A DNA stretch of 64,000 nt from Tenrec ecaudatus (lineage: Eukaryota; Chordata; Mammalia; Afrosoricida; Tenrecidae), in contig NC_134538.1 in assembly GCF_050624435.1 (NCBI RefSeq), forward strand, positions 125,160,937-125,224,936. Reading direction: 5' to 3'. The notes under the pieces were generated by a model. The model had not been told where the DNA came from. It did no database searches and was given only the letters and a program-made list of their open reading frames with translations. The position numbers and the translations under genes are program-made. This document shows positions 10,694 through 21,903 of the stretch, piece by piece. Position 1 is the stretch's first letter. Each line of letters opens with the position of its first letter.

Positions 10694-11216
10694 CAGTGGT
10701 TCTTAACCTTCCTGATGCCACAACCCTTTAATACAGTTCATGTTGTGGTGACCCCCAACCATAACATTATTTTCGTTGCTACTTTATAACTGTCATTTTG
10801 CTACTGTAATGAATCATAATGGAAATATCTGATATGCAGGATATATTTTCATTGTTCAAATTGAACATAATTAAAGCATAGTGACTAATCACAAAGCAAT
10901 ATGTAATTATATATTGTGAAATACCTATTTCTAATTACAAATACATGAAATTTTGTCTTGAAGCATGGTGTAGCATGGGTAACAAAAGTCTCAGTATAAC
11001 AACAGTAAACTACATTGCTACATTCTGTGACATTCAGCGCTAAGGTTGAGATAGCTTCTTTCTCACCAGATGAGGATATCTGCATGTGGGCAGACCCTCT
11101 TGGAGACAAAAGGAGCCGTGTCTCGGTTCCTAAGACCATTGGAAATATGTGTTTTCCTATGACCTTAGGAGACCCCTGTGAAAGGGTCATTTGACCCCCA
11201 AAGGGGTGGAGACCCA
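10694..11216 (-). mobile_element. SPIN-type hAT transposon, longer form
   Basis: It starts with the reverse-orientation end 'cagtggttcttaaccttcc', passes through 'tggtgacccccaaccataac' and an AT-rich core ('aaagcatagtgactaatcac'), then 'ttcctaagaccattggaaat' and 'gacccctgtgaaagggtca'. About 520 bp, much longer than the other SPINs here, but still without transposase coding. The right terminal repeat is cut short at about 11216. Confidence 0.85.
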
Positions 11217-11236
11217 GTGCCCTATAGAGTCCCTCT

Positions 11237-11440
11237 GAAGGACCCCTGGCGGTATAGTGGGTTGTTCATGGGGCTGGTAACCACAAGACCAGCAGTTCAA
11301 AACCACCAGCTGCTCCATGGGAGAAATATAGGGCTTTCTACTCCTGTAAAGATTTACAGCCTTAAAATTCCAGGAAGGGGAGTGTGGGGCAGGTCTCTGG
11401 GCATTGAAATCGATTTGATGGCAGTGAGCTTGATTTTCTT
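11237..11440 (+). mobile_element. AfroSINE copy
   Basis: It starts 'aaggacccctggcggtatag', has 'ctggtaaccacaagaccagc', 'agttcaaaaccaccagctgc' and 'agggctttctactcctgtaa', and ends 'gatttgatggcagtgagc'. A further SINE tail at 11441-11497 ('tatgagtcagaattgactta') may belong to the interrupted SINE at 10547. Confidence 0.8.
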
Positions 11441-11497
11441 ATCGGGTTTTATGAGTCAGAATTGACTTACCAGCAGTGGGTTTGGTTTAATTTGGGT

Positions 11498-11620
11498 ATC
11501 ATTCTGGTGACTCAATGGTAAATGCTCGGTTGTTAAGCCAAAAGTTCAGAAAAACCTACCAGGCAGACTCCGTTACATGGGATCTCTCTCAATTGAAACC
11601 TGCTTCACCATACACAACAA
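11498..11620 (+). mobile_element. Diverged AfroSINE/RTE-tailed fragment
   Basis: A weak SINE head ('attctggtgactcaatggta', then 'gttgttaagccaaaagttca') is followed by an 'acacaacaacagcagcatca' tail of RTE type. Low similarity. Confidence 0.4.
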
Positions 11621-13504
11621 CAGCAGCATCAGAAGTCAGGGCACCTATGTTCCAGAGAAATAAATGATGGTTCCCTATTCTTACCATCAGCCCACTGCTT
11701 CCTCTTAAGTCTCTAGATGGATTAGGACCCTGACTATGGTTTGATACCCAGTCTGAATCTCTTCTGGCTGAGGGGGGGTTTACTATGGAACAGCATGAAC
11801 CGCAGTCTGAAACTGCATCCGTACCAAATAAGGCTTGGGACACATTGTCAGATTTAACAGGGCATCGGAACACACCTGCATGAGCACCTGCATTATGATG
11901 GTTGGAAGATGGGGTATCTGATCCTAGAGATTCTACTCTCAGCCTTCTACAGTTGTTTCCTCTGATGACGGAGTTGATCATACCAGCCTGGTCAGACCGC
12001 AACTCACCTCTGAATGTGTAAGGACAGACAACCTGGTTGTCAATTAAATTTCCCATTCAGGAGCCTCAGAAGTAAGACTGCATTGCTCATTAAACTACCT
12101 GATTGCCACACGTCATGTTGCATGAACATACAGGTCATCTGGTACTAGTATTCGGGTACTTGCCTGTGACTAAAACCGTAAGGTTAAATCAATATCAAAG
12201 CCTGGAATTCCCATTTTCCTCCCTACACCTCTTTATATGCATATGCCTGTAGTTTTGGGTCAATCTAAGTACAGATGGCAAATTTATGGCAGATTTTAGT
12301 CCCTTTGAGTAGTAAATGCTCACAAATACTGTTCATGGCCAGGGGAGTCTTATATATTCTTAGTGGGAACAAAGTGACGTGCGAAGCAGCCATAGAAAGC
12401 ATGCTGGTAGAACGTCTGTGATGAAAACCTTCCCACAAAGACAACACCACCTTTCCCTCGTGATGAATGTTTAGGACAATAATAAAATGACACGAATATT
12501 TCGTTGTTTTGGCCGCTTACTCAGAAAACGGACAGTGGTGGGCTTAATTAAAAAGGACACTCTCCCTGACATCAAATTAAAAAAATGGGTTCCACAGAGA
12601 TGACTGGAAAATTTCAATTGAATTTGAATAGCATCGGGTTCTGTGGAAGTGCCTTCACTTAGTCTGAGGTATGTGTGCTTTCACTGCGTTATTAGAAAGA
12701 AGACAAGAGGGAATATTGGCCCCCTCATTTGCGGATATTAAACTCCTGCTGCGGTGGAGGCTCACACCCTGCTTCCTGCCTCAACGTCATCGAAAGTTAC
12801 CTGGAGGCAAGGAGGAGAAATGACAGGTTCCATTAAAATGAGGCATCCCCAGGACCGTCTGATGTTCTTTGCCTTAATTGAATCCATCTATCCCATCTGC
12901 CACTCTTTTCTCAAAATTTATTTCCCTCACCCCCTCTTTGGGGGGAAATTTGTTACATACGTTCTTACCTTCTACAAAGGCTCCTGGCATCTGGTGGGCA
13001 GGTGTGCCGACTACCTTGCCTTGTTAGACAACTTTGCCTGCCTCTTCCCTGGCCCCTCACATGTTTTTGGATTAAAAGCAGCACTGGGATCAAAGACCCC
13101 TTAGTAGCCACAGGAGTGGGAAGGAAATACAAATTCCAGGCTCTTGGTTATTGATTTCATTTAGGGCCATCTGCAAGATCTGGACAAACCTGGAGTCTAT
13201 TAATAAATATAACCACAACCACCATTCCCCAAAATAGACGCTACGAGATTTGCATTCTGAGTGGAACAGAAAAGCTAACACAGGAGTGTATTATGAGATC
13301 AAGCTGCCTTGGAATTTCAACAGATTCCCCTGTGGTCACTGGGGGCTCCTTGGAAGCAGCCAGCTGGTAGATCCCGCCCCACTCCGAACTTCTGCAGTTA
13401 CACAGGCGGACAGATCCAAGACGCTTCAATCCTGTTCTAGAAATCACCTTGGGCCCTTAACTTCAATTTAAATAAAACAGACTCAACACCCTTCATTGCC
13501 ATTG
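11621..13504. other. Intergenic, mostly unique
   Basis: I see no gene. About 12470-12730 is AT-rich and unbroken by recent repeats, with homeodomain-like motifs ('cttaattaaaaagga' near 12543), so it could be a conserved non-coding element. The open frame at 11589-12056 on the minus strand matches nothing I know. Confidence 0.35.
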
Positions 13505-13666
13505 AACCAATGTTGATGCTGAGCGACGCTGCTGTGGGTTTCTGAGACTAACTGTTTAAGGGAGTAGAAAGCCTGACCTTTCTCCCACTGAGCTGCTAGT
13601 AGTTTCAAACTGCCGAGCATGCAGATTGAAGCCCAACTCTTAACCACTACACCACCAGGGCCCCTT
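13505..13666 (-). mobile_element. AfroSINE, antisense
   Basis: Read on the plus strand it has 'gctgtgggtttctgagacta', 'gggagtagaaagcctgacct', 'ttctcccactgagctgctag', 'tttcaaactgccgagcatgc' and 'aaccactacaccaccagggc', the reverse complement of the SINE from middle to head. Confidence 0.85.
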
Positions 13667-13814
13667 CAATAGAGCGGAAAAGCTCAGTTAAAATGAACAT
13701 AGACACACTGGTTGGAGCAAAACCCACTCCTCCTTTCAAACCCCCCTGTTTAATGTGGTTGAAAGGGGCAGCAAAGAGTGAAGGCCAAGATGCAGACTCA
13801 AGATTTGCCCGGCA

Positions 13815-13905
13815 GTTCCTCCTTTAATCTCACCAACCCTCAGTTTCCTCACCCGTAGAGATGGGCTAAGATTCTTGTGGAGGGTTGAGGTGATGTCTAA
13901 ATGCA
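13815..13905 (-). mobile_element. MIR fragment, antisense
   Basis: 'accctcagtttcctcacccg' followed by 'agagatgggctaagattctt' is the classical reverse-complement MIR core, an old mammal-wide SINE. Confidence 0.6.
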
Positions 13906-14171
13906 AGTCTGGCCATGAGCCCCGGCATAGGGCCTTGCATACCGCAGAGAGCTACAGCGGTCACTCGGATGACACCCGGACCGGCCGTCACCCGGAGTGA
14001 CAAGCAGCTGCCGGTCAGAACAGGATGGCCCTGACCTTAGGAGCTTTGCTCTGACGACCGCCCTTCTGCCTCGGAAGGAAGCAGCACGGGTCTTCTCTTT
14101 GCTGGGCAGAGGCCTGCCTCAATTATGTGTATTAGACTTTTGCTGCCCGAGACTTCCTCTGGGATTGAACT

Positions 14172-14325
14172 CCAAAAAACAAAACAGCCAAGTCATTGCC
14201 TTCCAATCAGTTGGGACCCTATGGACAGAGGAGAGCCGCCCCTTGGGCTTTCTAAGGCGGTACATTTTTACAGAAGCAGCCGGCCACCACTTTCTCCCAC
14301 AAAATGGTCACAGGGTAGAGTAAAC
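14172..14325 (-). mobile_element. AfroSINE, antisense
   Basis: 'caagtcattgccttccaatc' and 'agttgggaccctatggacag' correspond to the reversed SINE 3' end. 'ggcggtacatttttacagaa' and 'actttctcccacaaaatgg' follow in the expected order. Confidence 0.65.
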
Positions 14326-14439
14326 ACCCCTTTGTTCCCCAGAGACCTGCAAGACCTTTTTGTTATGCAAAGGGCCCCGCTCAGCCCAGCGGGTGAAGAC
14401 AAAGCTGCCTGTGCCTGGTGGTGTGAATGACTGTCTTAG

Positions 14440-14930
14440 GAAGCAGTGCAGTGTGTCTGCACATTATGTTCTTCAGGAAAGTTTATTCATTTTTATTTTG
14501 TAAGGGGAACAATATTGCATTTCAAAAAGTCATGCACGGACTTGTTCTCACCATAAGATTTTTAAGACAACAGAGACGGGGTGGGGGCGGGGGCAGGGTG
14601 TCTCCTTTATTTCCCTTTTGAAGCATGGTTTCCTCTCTTACCTCTGGGTTGGCAGGCTTGTTTTTGTTAAATAGCATTTTTAATGCATTTACCTGCCATA
14701 GCTTCCTTTCCCTAGGTGGGATTGTTAATGCTTTGCCTGTGTTTTTCATTTAATTTTTTAAATAGCATCATTTTGTAGACATTTCTTTTAACTTCCTTTT
14801 TTCATTCAGCAGTGTCTTGAAGAAGCGTAAGTATACTGTCATTACATGTGAAAACATTTTATTCTTGTTAACAGCTGTGTAATATTCTACACATATTACG
14901 ACAGAATCTATTGACCTAGTCTCTTGTTGC
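14440..14930 (-). mobile_element. Possible old L1 3' UTR, antisense
   Basis: T-rich sequence with 'tttcattcagcagtgtcttg' and 'gctgtgtaatattctacac', resembling the reversed 3' UTR of old L1M elements. Diverged; the borders are guesses. Confidence 0.4.
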
Positions 14931-15017
14931 TGCTTCTGTGGTGTACCAGCAAGTCAATTCCCACTCCTAGAAAGACCCTTGGTGGCCCAGCCGATGTCCC
15001 CAGCCTGTAATCTTTAT

Positions 15018-15225
15018 GGGAGCGAGCTTTGGTGGCCCTGTGGTCAAAGTGCCTGGTCACTTTGAAGAGTCAGCAGGTTGAGCCTACCAGCTGCTTCACA
15101 GGGGAAAGAGGTGGCAGTCCACTGCCATCAAGTCGACGAACCTCAGAAACCGCCGGGGCAGTTCTCCTCTGTCCTGCAGGCTTGCAGTGGGTCAGAATCT
15201 ACTGGGTGGCAGTCGGAAATCAATC
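15018..15225 (+). mobile_element. AfroSINE, full-length but diverged
   Basis: It has 'gctttggtggccctgtggtc', 'gagtcagcaggttgagccta', 'cagtccactgccatcaagtc', 'cagaaaccgccggggcagtt', 'ctcctctgtcctgcaggctt' and 'gtgggtcagaatctactggg'. Confidence 0.75.
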
Positions 15226-15227
15226 TT

Positions 15228-15340
15228 AGGGGGAGCAGATCACCAGGCCTGCTCCTGCGAGGCCAGTGGTGGGTTCATACCCTGACCTTTCAATGAGCAA
15301 CCAAGTGCTTGACCACCGCACAGCCAAGGCTCTTCTTGGA
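15228..15340 (-). mobile_element. AfroSINE head, antisense
   Basis: 'gtgggttcataccctgacct' followed by 'caagtgcttgaccaccgcac' is the reversed tRNA-like head. It lies back to back with the sense copy before it. Confidence 0.6.
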
Positions 15341-15539
15341 CAGATAGGTATGTACGTTTCCAGTTGTTGCTTCACCAATGGGAGACCAGTCAGCATCTCT
15401 GCTCTCACTCAGCAGAGTTGCTGGCCATTCTTAACGCCATCTGACTGGCTCCTGAAATGCAGACTAACTTGTAGTCCTCCTGGTAGTTTAGGAGCGCGCC
15501 TGTTTCCTCACAACCACATTAATGCTGCACTTTTGCAGA

Positions 15540-16205
15540 GGTTTTAATTTTTGCCTATATTTTGAGCAAAGGAAAACAAAATCATATTTAATGTGCGCCT
15601 CTCTCACTTCTAGTGTATTTTGGAGTTTTTCTTGTGTTCTTGCTTTCCGTCTATAAATGGCTGTGCCTTTTGATATTGGTCATTGGTATTTTAAATATCT
15701 CTTGATTTGCAGGGATTCTCTATAGACGTGAGGTGTGGAGGCTTCATCTGCTTAAAACACTAGCTTTTTAGAGCTTGTTGCTTTTCTTCTGCCGTTGTTG
15801 ATGGTGTCTTCTGTACTTTCTTTTACTTTGGACTAGTAGATTTTTTACTAGTCTGATCTGGTGCTTCTCGGAGGTCTTGTGCTTTCTTGTCTTACTGGTC
15901 ATAAAATCACATCATATTTTCTTGTGTTGGTTTTTATTTTTACTTTTGGATTTCTCATCTATGTGACATTTTATAGTTAATGATATGGGATAAAATATTA
16001 ATTTCTGATCTTTCCCCAAACAGCTATTTGCCTCAGCATTGCATATTGATGAATTTGCCCTTACGGATCTGTCGTAGAATTCAGTTCTCACATATGTGGG
16101 TCTGTTTCTGGGCTCTCTTTTCTGTTCTATCATGTCAATTGCCCTTTCCCGTACCAATTCCCTACGGCTTTCGTGACTCTTATTTTATTGTGATCTTGTT
16201 GGAGG
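15540..16205 (-). mobile_element. Old L1 ORF2 3' region, antisense
   Basis: 'tgatctttccccaaacagct', 'ttgcctcagcattgcatatt', 'catatgtgggtctgtttctg' and 'ctctcttttctgttctatca' match, with drift, the reversed end of L1 ORF2. The copy is dead. Confidence 0.6.
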
Positions 16206-16217
16206 GGACGGGAAATC

Positions 16218-16395
16218 CATTCTGGATTTAGCTAAGCGAGCAACCAGCCGCTAACGGAACGGTTGGCACTTCAAACCCGGCTAACTGAACAGTTGGCAGC
16301 TCTGAGAAAGAAAGGCCTAGTGCTCCCCTCCCTCCTGTAAAGGTGGCAGTGTGGAAACCCTCTGCCACTCAGGGTCGCTGAGTCAAAAGGGATTG
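16218..16395 (+). mobile_element. AfroSINE-like copy, diverged
   Basis: It has 'gttggcacttcaaacccggc', 'agttggcagctctgagaaag', 'ctcctgtaaaggtggcagtg' and 'ccactcagggtcgctgagtc'. Confidence 0.5.
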
Positions 16396-16439
16396 GGTGA
16401 TGCTTCCCAGCAGTATCTGTAACATGCGGCCAGTGGTGT

Positions 16440-16831
16440 CCAGTGACTGCTCCCATCCTCAGAGGAGACTCTGGCCCGTTTGATGTGGGGCCAGTAGACC
16501 TCCTGGGTGGGAACCAGCAGCAAGCCCAAGCCCACTGCCAGCACGTCCAGTGCGACTTCTGTGGAACCAGGTAGCATCTCATAAGGTTCTCAGAGACTGC
16601 TTCCTCCCAAGTAGGAAGCCAAGCCCTTCTTCATTGTCTGTTCTTTGTCTGGAAGCTCCGCTGAAACCTGTTACCTTTGGGTGACCCTGCTGACGTGTGA
16701 AATACCAGTAACGCCACTGCCAGCATCACAGCCACACCCAACGACAAACTGACAAGACAGGTGGTGGTCAGAGAAGCCGCGCTGTATGAAGAAGCGTGTG
16801 GCATCAGGGTTGGATGGAGGTGTGCTAACAC
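16440..16831 (-). mobile_element. RTE 5' region, antisense
   Basis: Its reverse complement matches 57965-58430, with a shared block around 'cagcagggtcacccaaag' and 'acaggtttcagc', followed by a diverged continuation. The translated block SAGSPKGNRFQRSFQTKN here parallels PAGSPKVNRFQQVFQTKN at 58140. It belongs to the 5' part of the RTE element. Confidence 0.7.
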
Positions 16832-16861
16832 CTGTAGTCTGCACGTGACTCAGCCTTGCTT

Positions 16862-17095
16862 GCTGAACATGAAGAGGAATTGAAGCCCTTGCTGATGAAG
16901 ATCTAGGACCACAGCCTTCTGGATGGATGACAGTTCAATGTAAGGAAGACCGAAATCCTCACAACTGGACCAATAGGTAGCCTCGTGATCAATGGAGACC
17001 ATGTTGACGTTGCCAAGGATTTTATCTTGCTTGGCTCCACACTCAGTGCTCATGGAAGCAGCCGTCAAGAGATCAAAAGAAGTATCACATCATGT
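16862..17095 (+). mobile_element. RTE ORF 3' part, sense
   Basis: It matches 29540-29770: 'gaagcccttgctgatgaaga', 'gatggatgacagttcaatg', 'atcctcacaactggaccaat', 'gattttatcttgcttggctc' and 'catggaagcagccgtcaaga'. It lies just beyond an inverted RTE 5' piece. Confidence 0.8.
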
Positions 17096-18162
17096 CAGTC
17101 TGCAACCGTATTTCCGTCGGGTAAATGAGCTTACCAGGGAACCCTTTGAACCAAGCACACAGTTGGAAGGATTTCTGGTTGTCATCTCTTTGCTTTCCCC
17201 TGAGCTATTTTATCAGACGACTGGGCCGTTGGTAGTTGTGCTGTGGGAAACCAAGTGACGAGCCGGGCGTGCCCACCCAGAGTCCCGGTTGTCAGGCTGC
17301 GAGGGCCTAATTCCGTGCCAGAGCTGTGTGGTCACTGCACATTACTCGAGAGAAAGTGGCCATCCCAGGACCCGGGGAGGTGCTGACATCCCGTGAAGAG
17401 GAGGGTGCCTAAGCCCTGGTGTCTCAGGTTAACCCCAATCCAATGCCTTCTTTCAGCTCATCTCCAAATCTACTCCTAAGGGAGGAATTCTGAAGTAAAG
17501 GTCAGCGTTTGTATTTTATCTATGTGACAGAAAATAGAAACTCAGCGCCTTTAAGCTCACCCACAACACTGGCAGAACTCTGCCGGCCTTCACAGGTTAG
17601 AGGTTAACTTGCTTATACAGGACCACTTCTCATGGGCGACAATAAGGCTATAAATCTCAATGTCTATATAGATCCATGTTGCAAAACTGGAGACATTTTT
17701 CCACGAATTTCGTTTGTATAAATATATTTCTAGCTTTTGAATCAATTTTTTAAAAACTTGTTGTGAAGGACAGGATTGCCTCTTCCGTCTGAAACGTTTG
17801 CCAGCCCCTGCCCTAGAAAAAAAGAACTATCTGACCCCAAATAGTCCTGCTAACATGGAGAACCCTGACAGAGACCAGGGTTTTCATTTCCAGAGAATGC
17901 GCTCCTAACGGAGTCAACTATTTTGTCATGGTGGGCTTGTGTGACCTTACAGAAATCCAGCGAGAAGAGCAGGGTAGGGGCTGTGAGATTCCTCATCGCT
18001 ACTCCGAAAGCCCAAAGTCTCCTTCGTTGTTTCATGTTAAGACCCATCTTTCATTCTTGGACGATTACTGTTTGTTGAGCTAAAGAAAAAATGACCATAA
18101 GCTCTCCTGCCGATGCAATTAGTATGTGGCCATCATGTCAAGTAATTATTCTCTGCATAATT
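17096..18162. other. Intergenic, no gene seen
   Basis: Mixed sequence with no coding signal. About 17600-17820, ending 'tttgccagcccctgccctag', resembles the end of an old hAT-Charlie element, but this is weak. Confidence 0.3.
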
Positions 18163-18335
18163 CAGACTCCTGCTTTAGTGGGTTATATGTCAGGGCACAG
18201 GGCAGCAGTTTGAACCCACTAGTTCTCCATGGGAGAGAAAGGCTTTCTGCTCCCTTAAAAGCCCACAGCTTCAGGAGTTCTAGTCTGCCCTGTAGGGTTG
18301 CTTTGGGTGAGAATTGACTCAGTGGCTGTGAGTGA
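18163..18335 (+). mobile_element. AfroSINE copy
   Basis: It has 'gggcacagggcagcagtttg', 'aacccactagttctccatgg', 'agaaaggctttctgctccct', 'gtctgccctgtagggttgct' and 'gagaattgactcagtggctg'. A MIR-like remnant ('acagataaggaaaccgaggc') follows at about 18392-18420. Confidence 0.8.
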
Positions 18336-20869
18336 GCTTACCTACTCCACTACAAAGACATTCTCCTCCGTGGTCCTTATCAGTCCCAATTTACAGATAA
18401 GGAAACCGAGGCTCAGATGTGAGCCAAATTAAAACGTGGCTCCTTCCCAGTGTTGGTCTGCTTATTTCTTTTTCTTCTTTTTTGGTCATGTACATTGATT
18501 CTTTTATTATAGGCCAGGGCATTTTACATAGAGCAGCCTCTACTGGCCTTCAGGCTCTTCCGTCTCCTGGATTCGGTGGGACTGCACAGGGGTGCTGTGG
18601 GCCAGGGCCCACGGTTCGATTCTTCGTGTTCATGCCACAGAAGGAGTGCGTGTACAGGTTGGAAGATTTCCACTGTCTGCACCGTTTCCCTGAGGGAGAC
18701 ACGGTCCCGGGTCCTGGTCACACCAGCCAGTCCAACTTTCTGGATTGGGGTGCTCACCCTTGTTGCCATGAATTACTGTTGCCCCCAGAGAGGCCTCCCT
18801 GGTGACTTATCTTCCAAAGTTTTCAAACCCATAGCCAGGGGCCGCTGAGTAAGCTGTGCATGGCACAACTGGGTCCCCTCCAAGGGACCATTCACATCAC
18901 AGGCTTCATGGATTGACTCTGACAGGTTCCACGACAGATGGCAGTCAAGTGGCTAGTTCTAACAAAATCAGGAGTCCACTGTTAGACGGAAGCACGGGGC
19001 CTGTTTTTAAAGCTCCCAAAGGCACCACGTGGACTATCAAAAGGGACGGTGTCAGGATGCGTCTTTGTCCGTAAACGCTGACTGTGCAACCAAAAGTTGG
19101 ACGTTGGCTTGACCAGGGCCTGCTCTCCCTGGCCAGCTCTGTGTGTGACTGGAAATCAGCACTGCAGCGTGATGCGGGTTACAGGTAATGCACCCCAGCT
19201 GGCAGACTTCCCAGCAGGGAGCTGCTCCTGTGTGAGAAGACCGTGCCTTGGGTCTTGGAATAAAGAAGGGGCCTGGTCTCTCGTTTCATTTGTCCCACTT
19301 CTGTGAAAGCTGCGGTCACCTTAAGCCTGGCGCAGAGGAAAGCACACTGGCATGAATATAGTTTAATAAACTTGGCAGCAGGGAGGTGCAGAGAGGACCG
19401 TTCCAGTTATAGATTGACCCCCAGTTGATTTAGCAAGTGTGTTGCTTAGGTTGTAATCAATGCCAAGTAACGGCAGGTGCTGGAGCCTTAGGAGAGTAAA
19501 GCAGATGTTGGAGAATTGATCGAGTGAGACGTGCCACGTTGGCCCTGCACCGGAGAATCCAAATACAAGTCAAATACTACGAGCTGGCAGTGACAGCCTT
19601 TTAAGTGTCCGCAGCGCCTGCCCCAGCTTTTCCCTGCCTACCTGTGCACCACCCCCGCCCCCTCCCTCTTTCTCGGCACTATTCTGTTTGAACTGCGTCC
19701 TGGGTCTACCAGGTGCTGCAGAGCATCTTTCCTGGTGCTTTCAAAGAGAGAAAAAGTCTCCTTGATTGCCTTTTCTCTTTCTCTGCAAATCCCCGGGTCT
19801 CAGGGAATCTGGATAATGAGAGCATTCCTGCTCACGGTGCCTAGTCGCTCCCTCTGTTTGGGTTGGGGTGTGGTGTGGTGGATGACGGGATTACAATTCC
19901 CATTTTATGATCGGAATGGACCCCCCGGGTTTGCCAATGGTTGATGTTCTTGGCTGCCAAATGAAAGATGGAAAGTTCCAATTTATACTGAGGTGCCTCC
20001 AAAGAAGGGTGGCTGGGTGGCTGGAGATCAGTGAAGGGGCTTTGACAAGTTCAGGGGAAAGTCCTATGATCCCTTACATCCATTTTTCAACGGACTTTTT
20101 AAAGCCTCTGCATGCGTCCCCAACAATCAGCCATTGAAATCCCCGTGGAACACAGGTCTACTCAGACACATGGTGTGTTCATGAGTGAGTTGATTTGATG
20201 AAATTTTTTTATAAGATGTTGATGGGCGCGCCTTGCCTGGCCCTGTGCCAGATGCCGTGCGGTACAGAGACTGAGCATGACTTCTCGGGAGGAACTCGGC
20301 TTGAGGCAGATGCCCGTGCGATGGGTATCTGGAGGACCAGCTCTCCCGGAGGAGCAGATAGTGCTGTGGTGGGCAGCCGCGCGTGGCAGAGAGGAGAAAC
20401 CTGAGCTGGGCCCTGCAAGGCTGGGTGGCTATAAATAGCTCGTGGCCAGAGTGACCCAGCAGTGGCAGAGGGGAACAGTGGCCATCAGAAGTAAGAGCCT
20501 AGGGGCACAGAAATCATGGGTTCCCTAAACAAAGTCCTTAGTGGAAAACCAGTGAAGTCATGAGGGAGTTGCCATCAAGAGTGTGACAGCGTCACACAGG
20601 GTTTCCAAGATTAAAGTCGACTGTAAACGAGGGAGAGGCTGGGTAGTAGGACAGCCATGCTTCGAGCCAAGTGGCATATTTCTTTGAGAAATACATTTTA
20701 TTGAGAACAAATCTCTAAAATTAGGGTTCTATTGATCCAAATGAGCTAGTTAGGTGGCAAAGATGCACTTTTCAAGATTCCTTAGCCATCTGCCCTGGCA
20801 TATTTAGAAATTACACCGAACCTACTGGTGAAAGGGTTGTTTTCTGCGTGTGTGGTTTACCCTCTAACA
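18336..20869. other. Intergenic, mostly unique
   Basis: About 2.5 kb with few recognisable repeats and no supported gene. The open frames here (up to 128 codons at 18419-18805) show no known protein features. A short run of pyrimidines lies at about 19660-19690. Confidence 0.35.
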
Positions 20870-21059
20870 CAGGGGTTCTCAACCTTCCTTATGCGTGACC
20901 TTTCAGTTTCTCATGTGTGGTGACCCCCCAACCATAACATTATTTTCATTGCTACTTCATCACTGTAATTTTGCTACTGTTATGAATTGGGTAACTCCTG
21001 TGAAAGGGTCGTTTGATAACCCCCCCAAGGGGTCGCGACCCACAGGTTGAGAACCGCTG
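20870..21059 (-). mobile_element. SPIN-type hAT non-autonomous transposon
   Basis: It runs from 'caggggttctcaaccttcc' to 'acccacaggttgagaaccgc-tg', with terminal repeats matching in inverted orientation. The 8-bp flanks 'ctctaaca' (20862-20869) and 'ctctaacc' (21060-21067) are a 7/8 target duplication. At 190 bp it is the clearest SPIN in the window. Confidence 0.93.
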
Positions 21060-21721
21060 CTCTAACCCTTTTAACACTGGTTTGTTCTCCGAGATGATGA
21101 AGCAAACCTTTCATTCTAAGTAGGCTGACGCCACATCTGTGTTTGCCTAGGGAGTCCCACTTTATGCTGGTTGTCCCTGCACGGTTATTAATAGCTTCCC
21201 ACTCAGTCTCAAAATTGCCCTGGTTTGGATGATAAATTATATGACTGCCCTAATGCTAAACGATCCACTTTGGGCTCTTTCGCGTATCCTAGGAATCGTT
21301 CGTGGCCAGCCGGGATGCTGGGAGCATTTACTCACGTGCGCACTCTGGTTTTTAAAAATGGTGGTATTTTTCTTCCACATTTATAAGACGATCACTGCAG
21401 AAGTGTCAGAAGACATGCAAACAGCATGAATAAGATAAAAGAGGCTACCATAAATCCAGAAACAAATGTATATGTTTGGACAAAGTTATAATATAGTGCA
21501 TTAGATTAATACACTTAGAGATACTTAATCTCCAAATCAAGCAACTTTTCTGGGACTGTCGCCCCTCACATACATACCTAGTTATGGATGCAAACATACC
21601 ACACAATATTACATATTTAGAAATGCACAATAGGGTTCATACATATATGTCAATATGATCACTTGCGAAATTAGTTTTAAAGATTACAGAGTACTCCAAT
21701 GAAGAAAAACTAACTCGCTGA
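21060..21721. other. Intergenic, AT-rich
   Basis: No feature recognised. Confidence 0.3.
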
Positions 21722-21903
21722 ACTTGACTCAGGTTGACTTTATAAGACAGGCTAGAACTGACCCTGTGGGTTTTCGAGACTGTAACTTTTTATGGGAGTA
21801 GAAAGCCTCAGCTTTCTCCCACGGAGTGGCAGGCAGTTTCAAACTGCTTACCTTGTGATTAGCAGCCCCAGGTGTGATCCACTCTGCCACCAGGGCTCCT
21901 GTT
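21722..21903 (-). mobile_element. AfroSINE, antisense
   Basis: 'gaactgaccctgtgggtttt', 'gactgtaactttttatggga', 'gtagaaagcctcagctttct', 'tttcaaactgcttaccttgt' and 'ccactctgccaccagggctc' form a near-complete reversed SINE. Confidence 0.88.
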
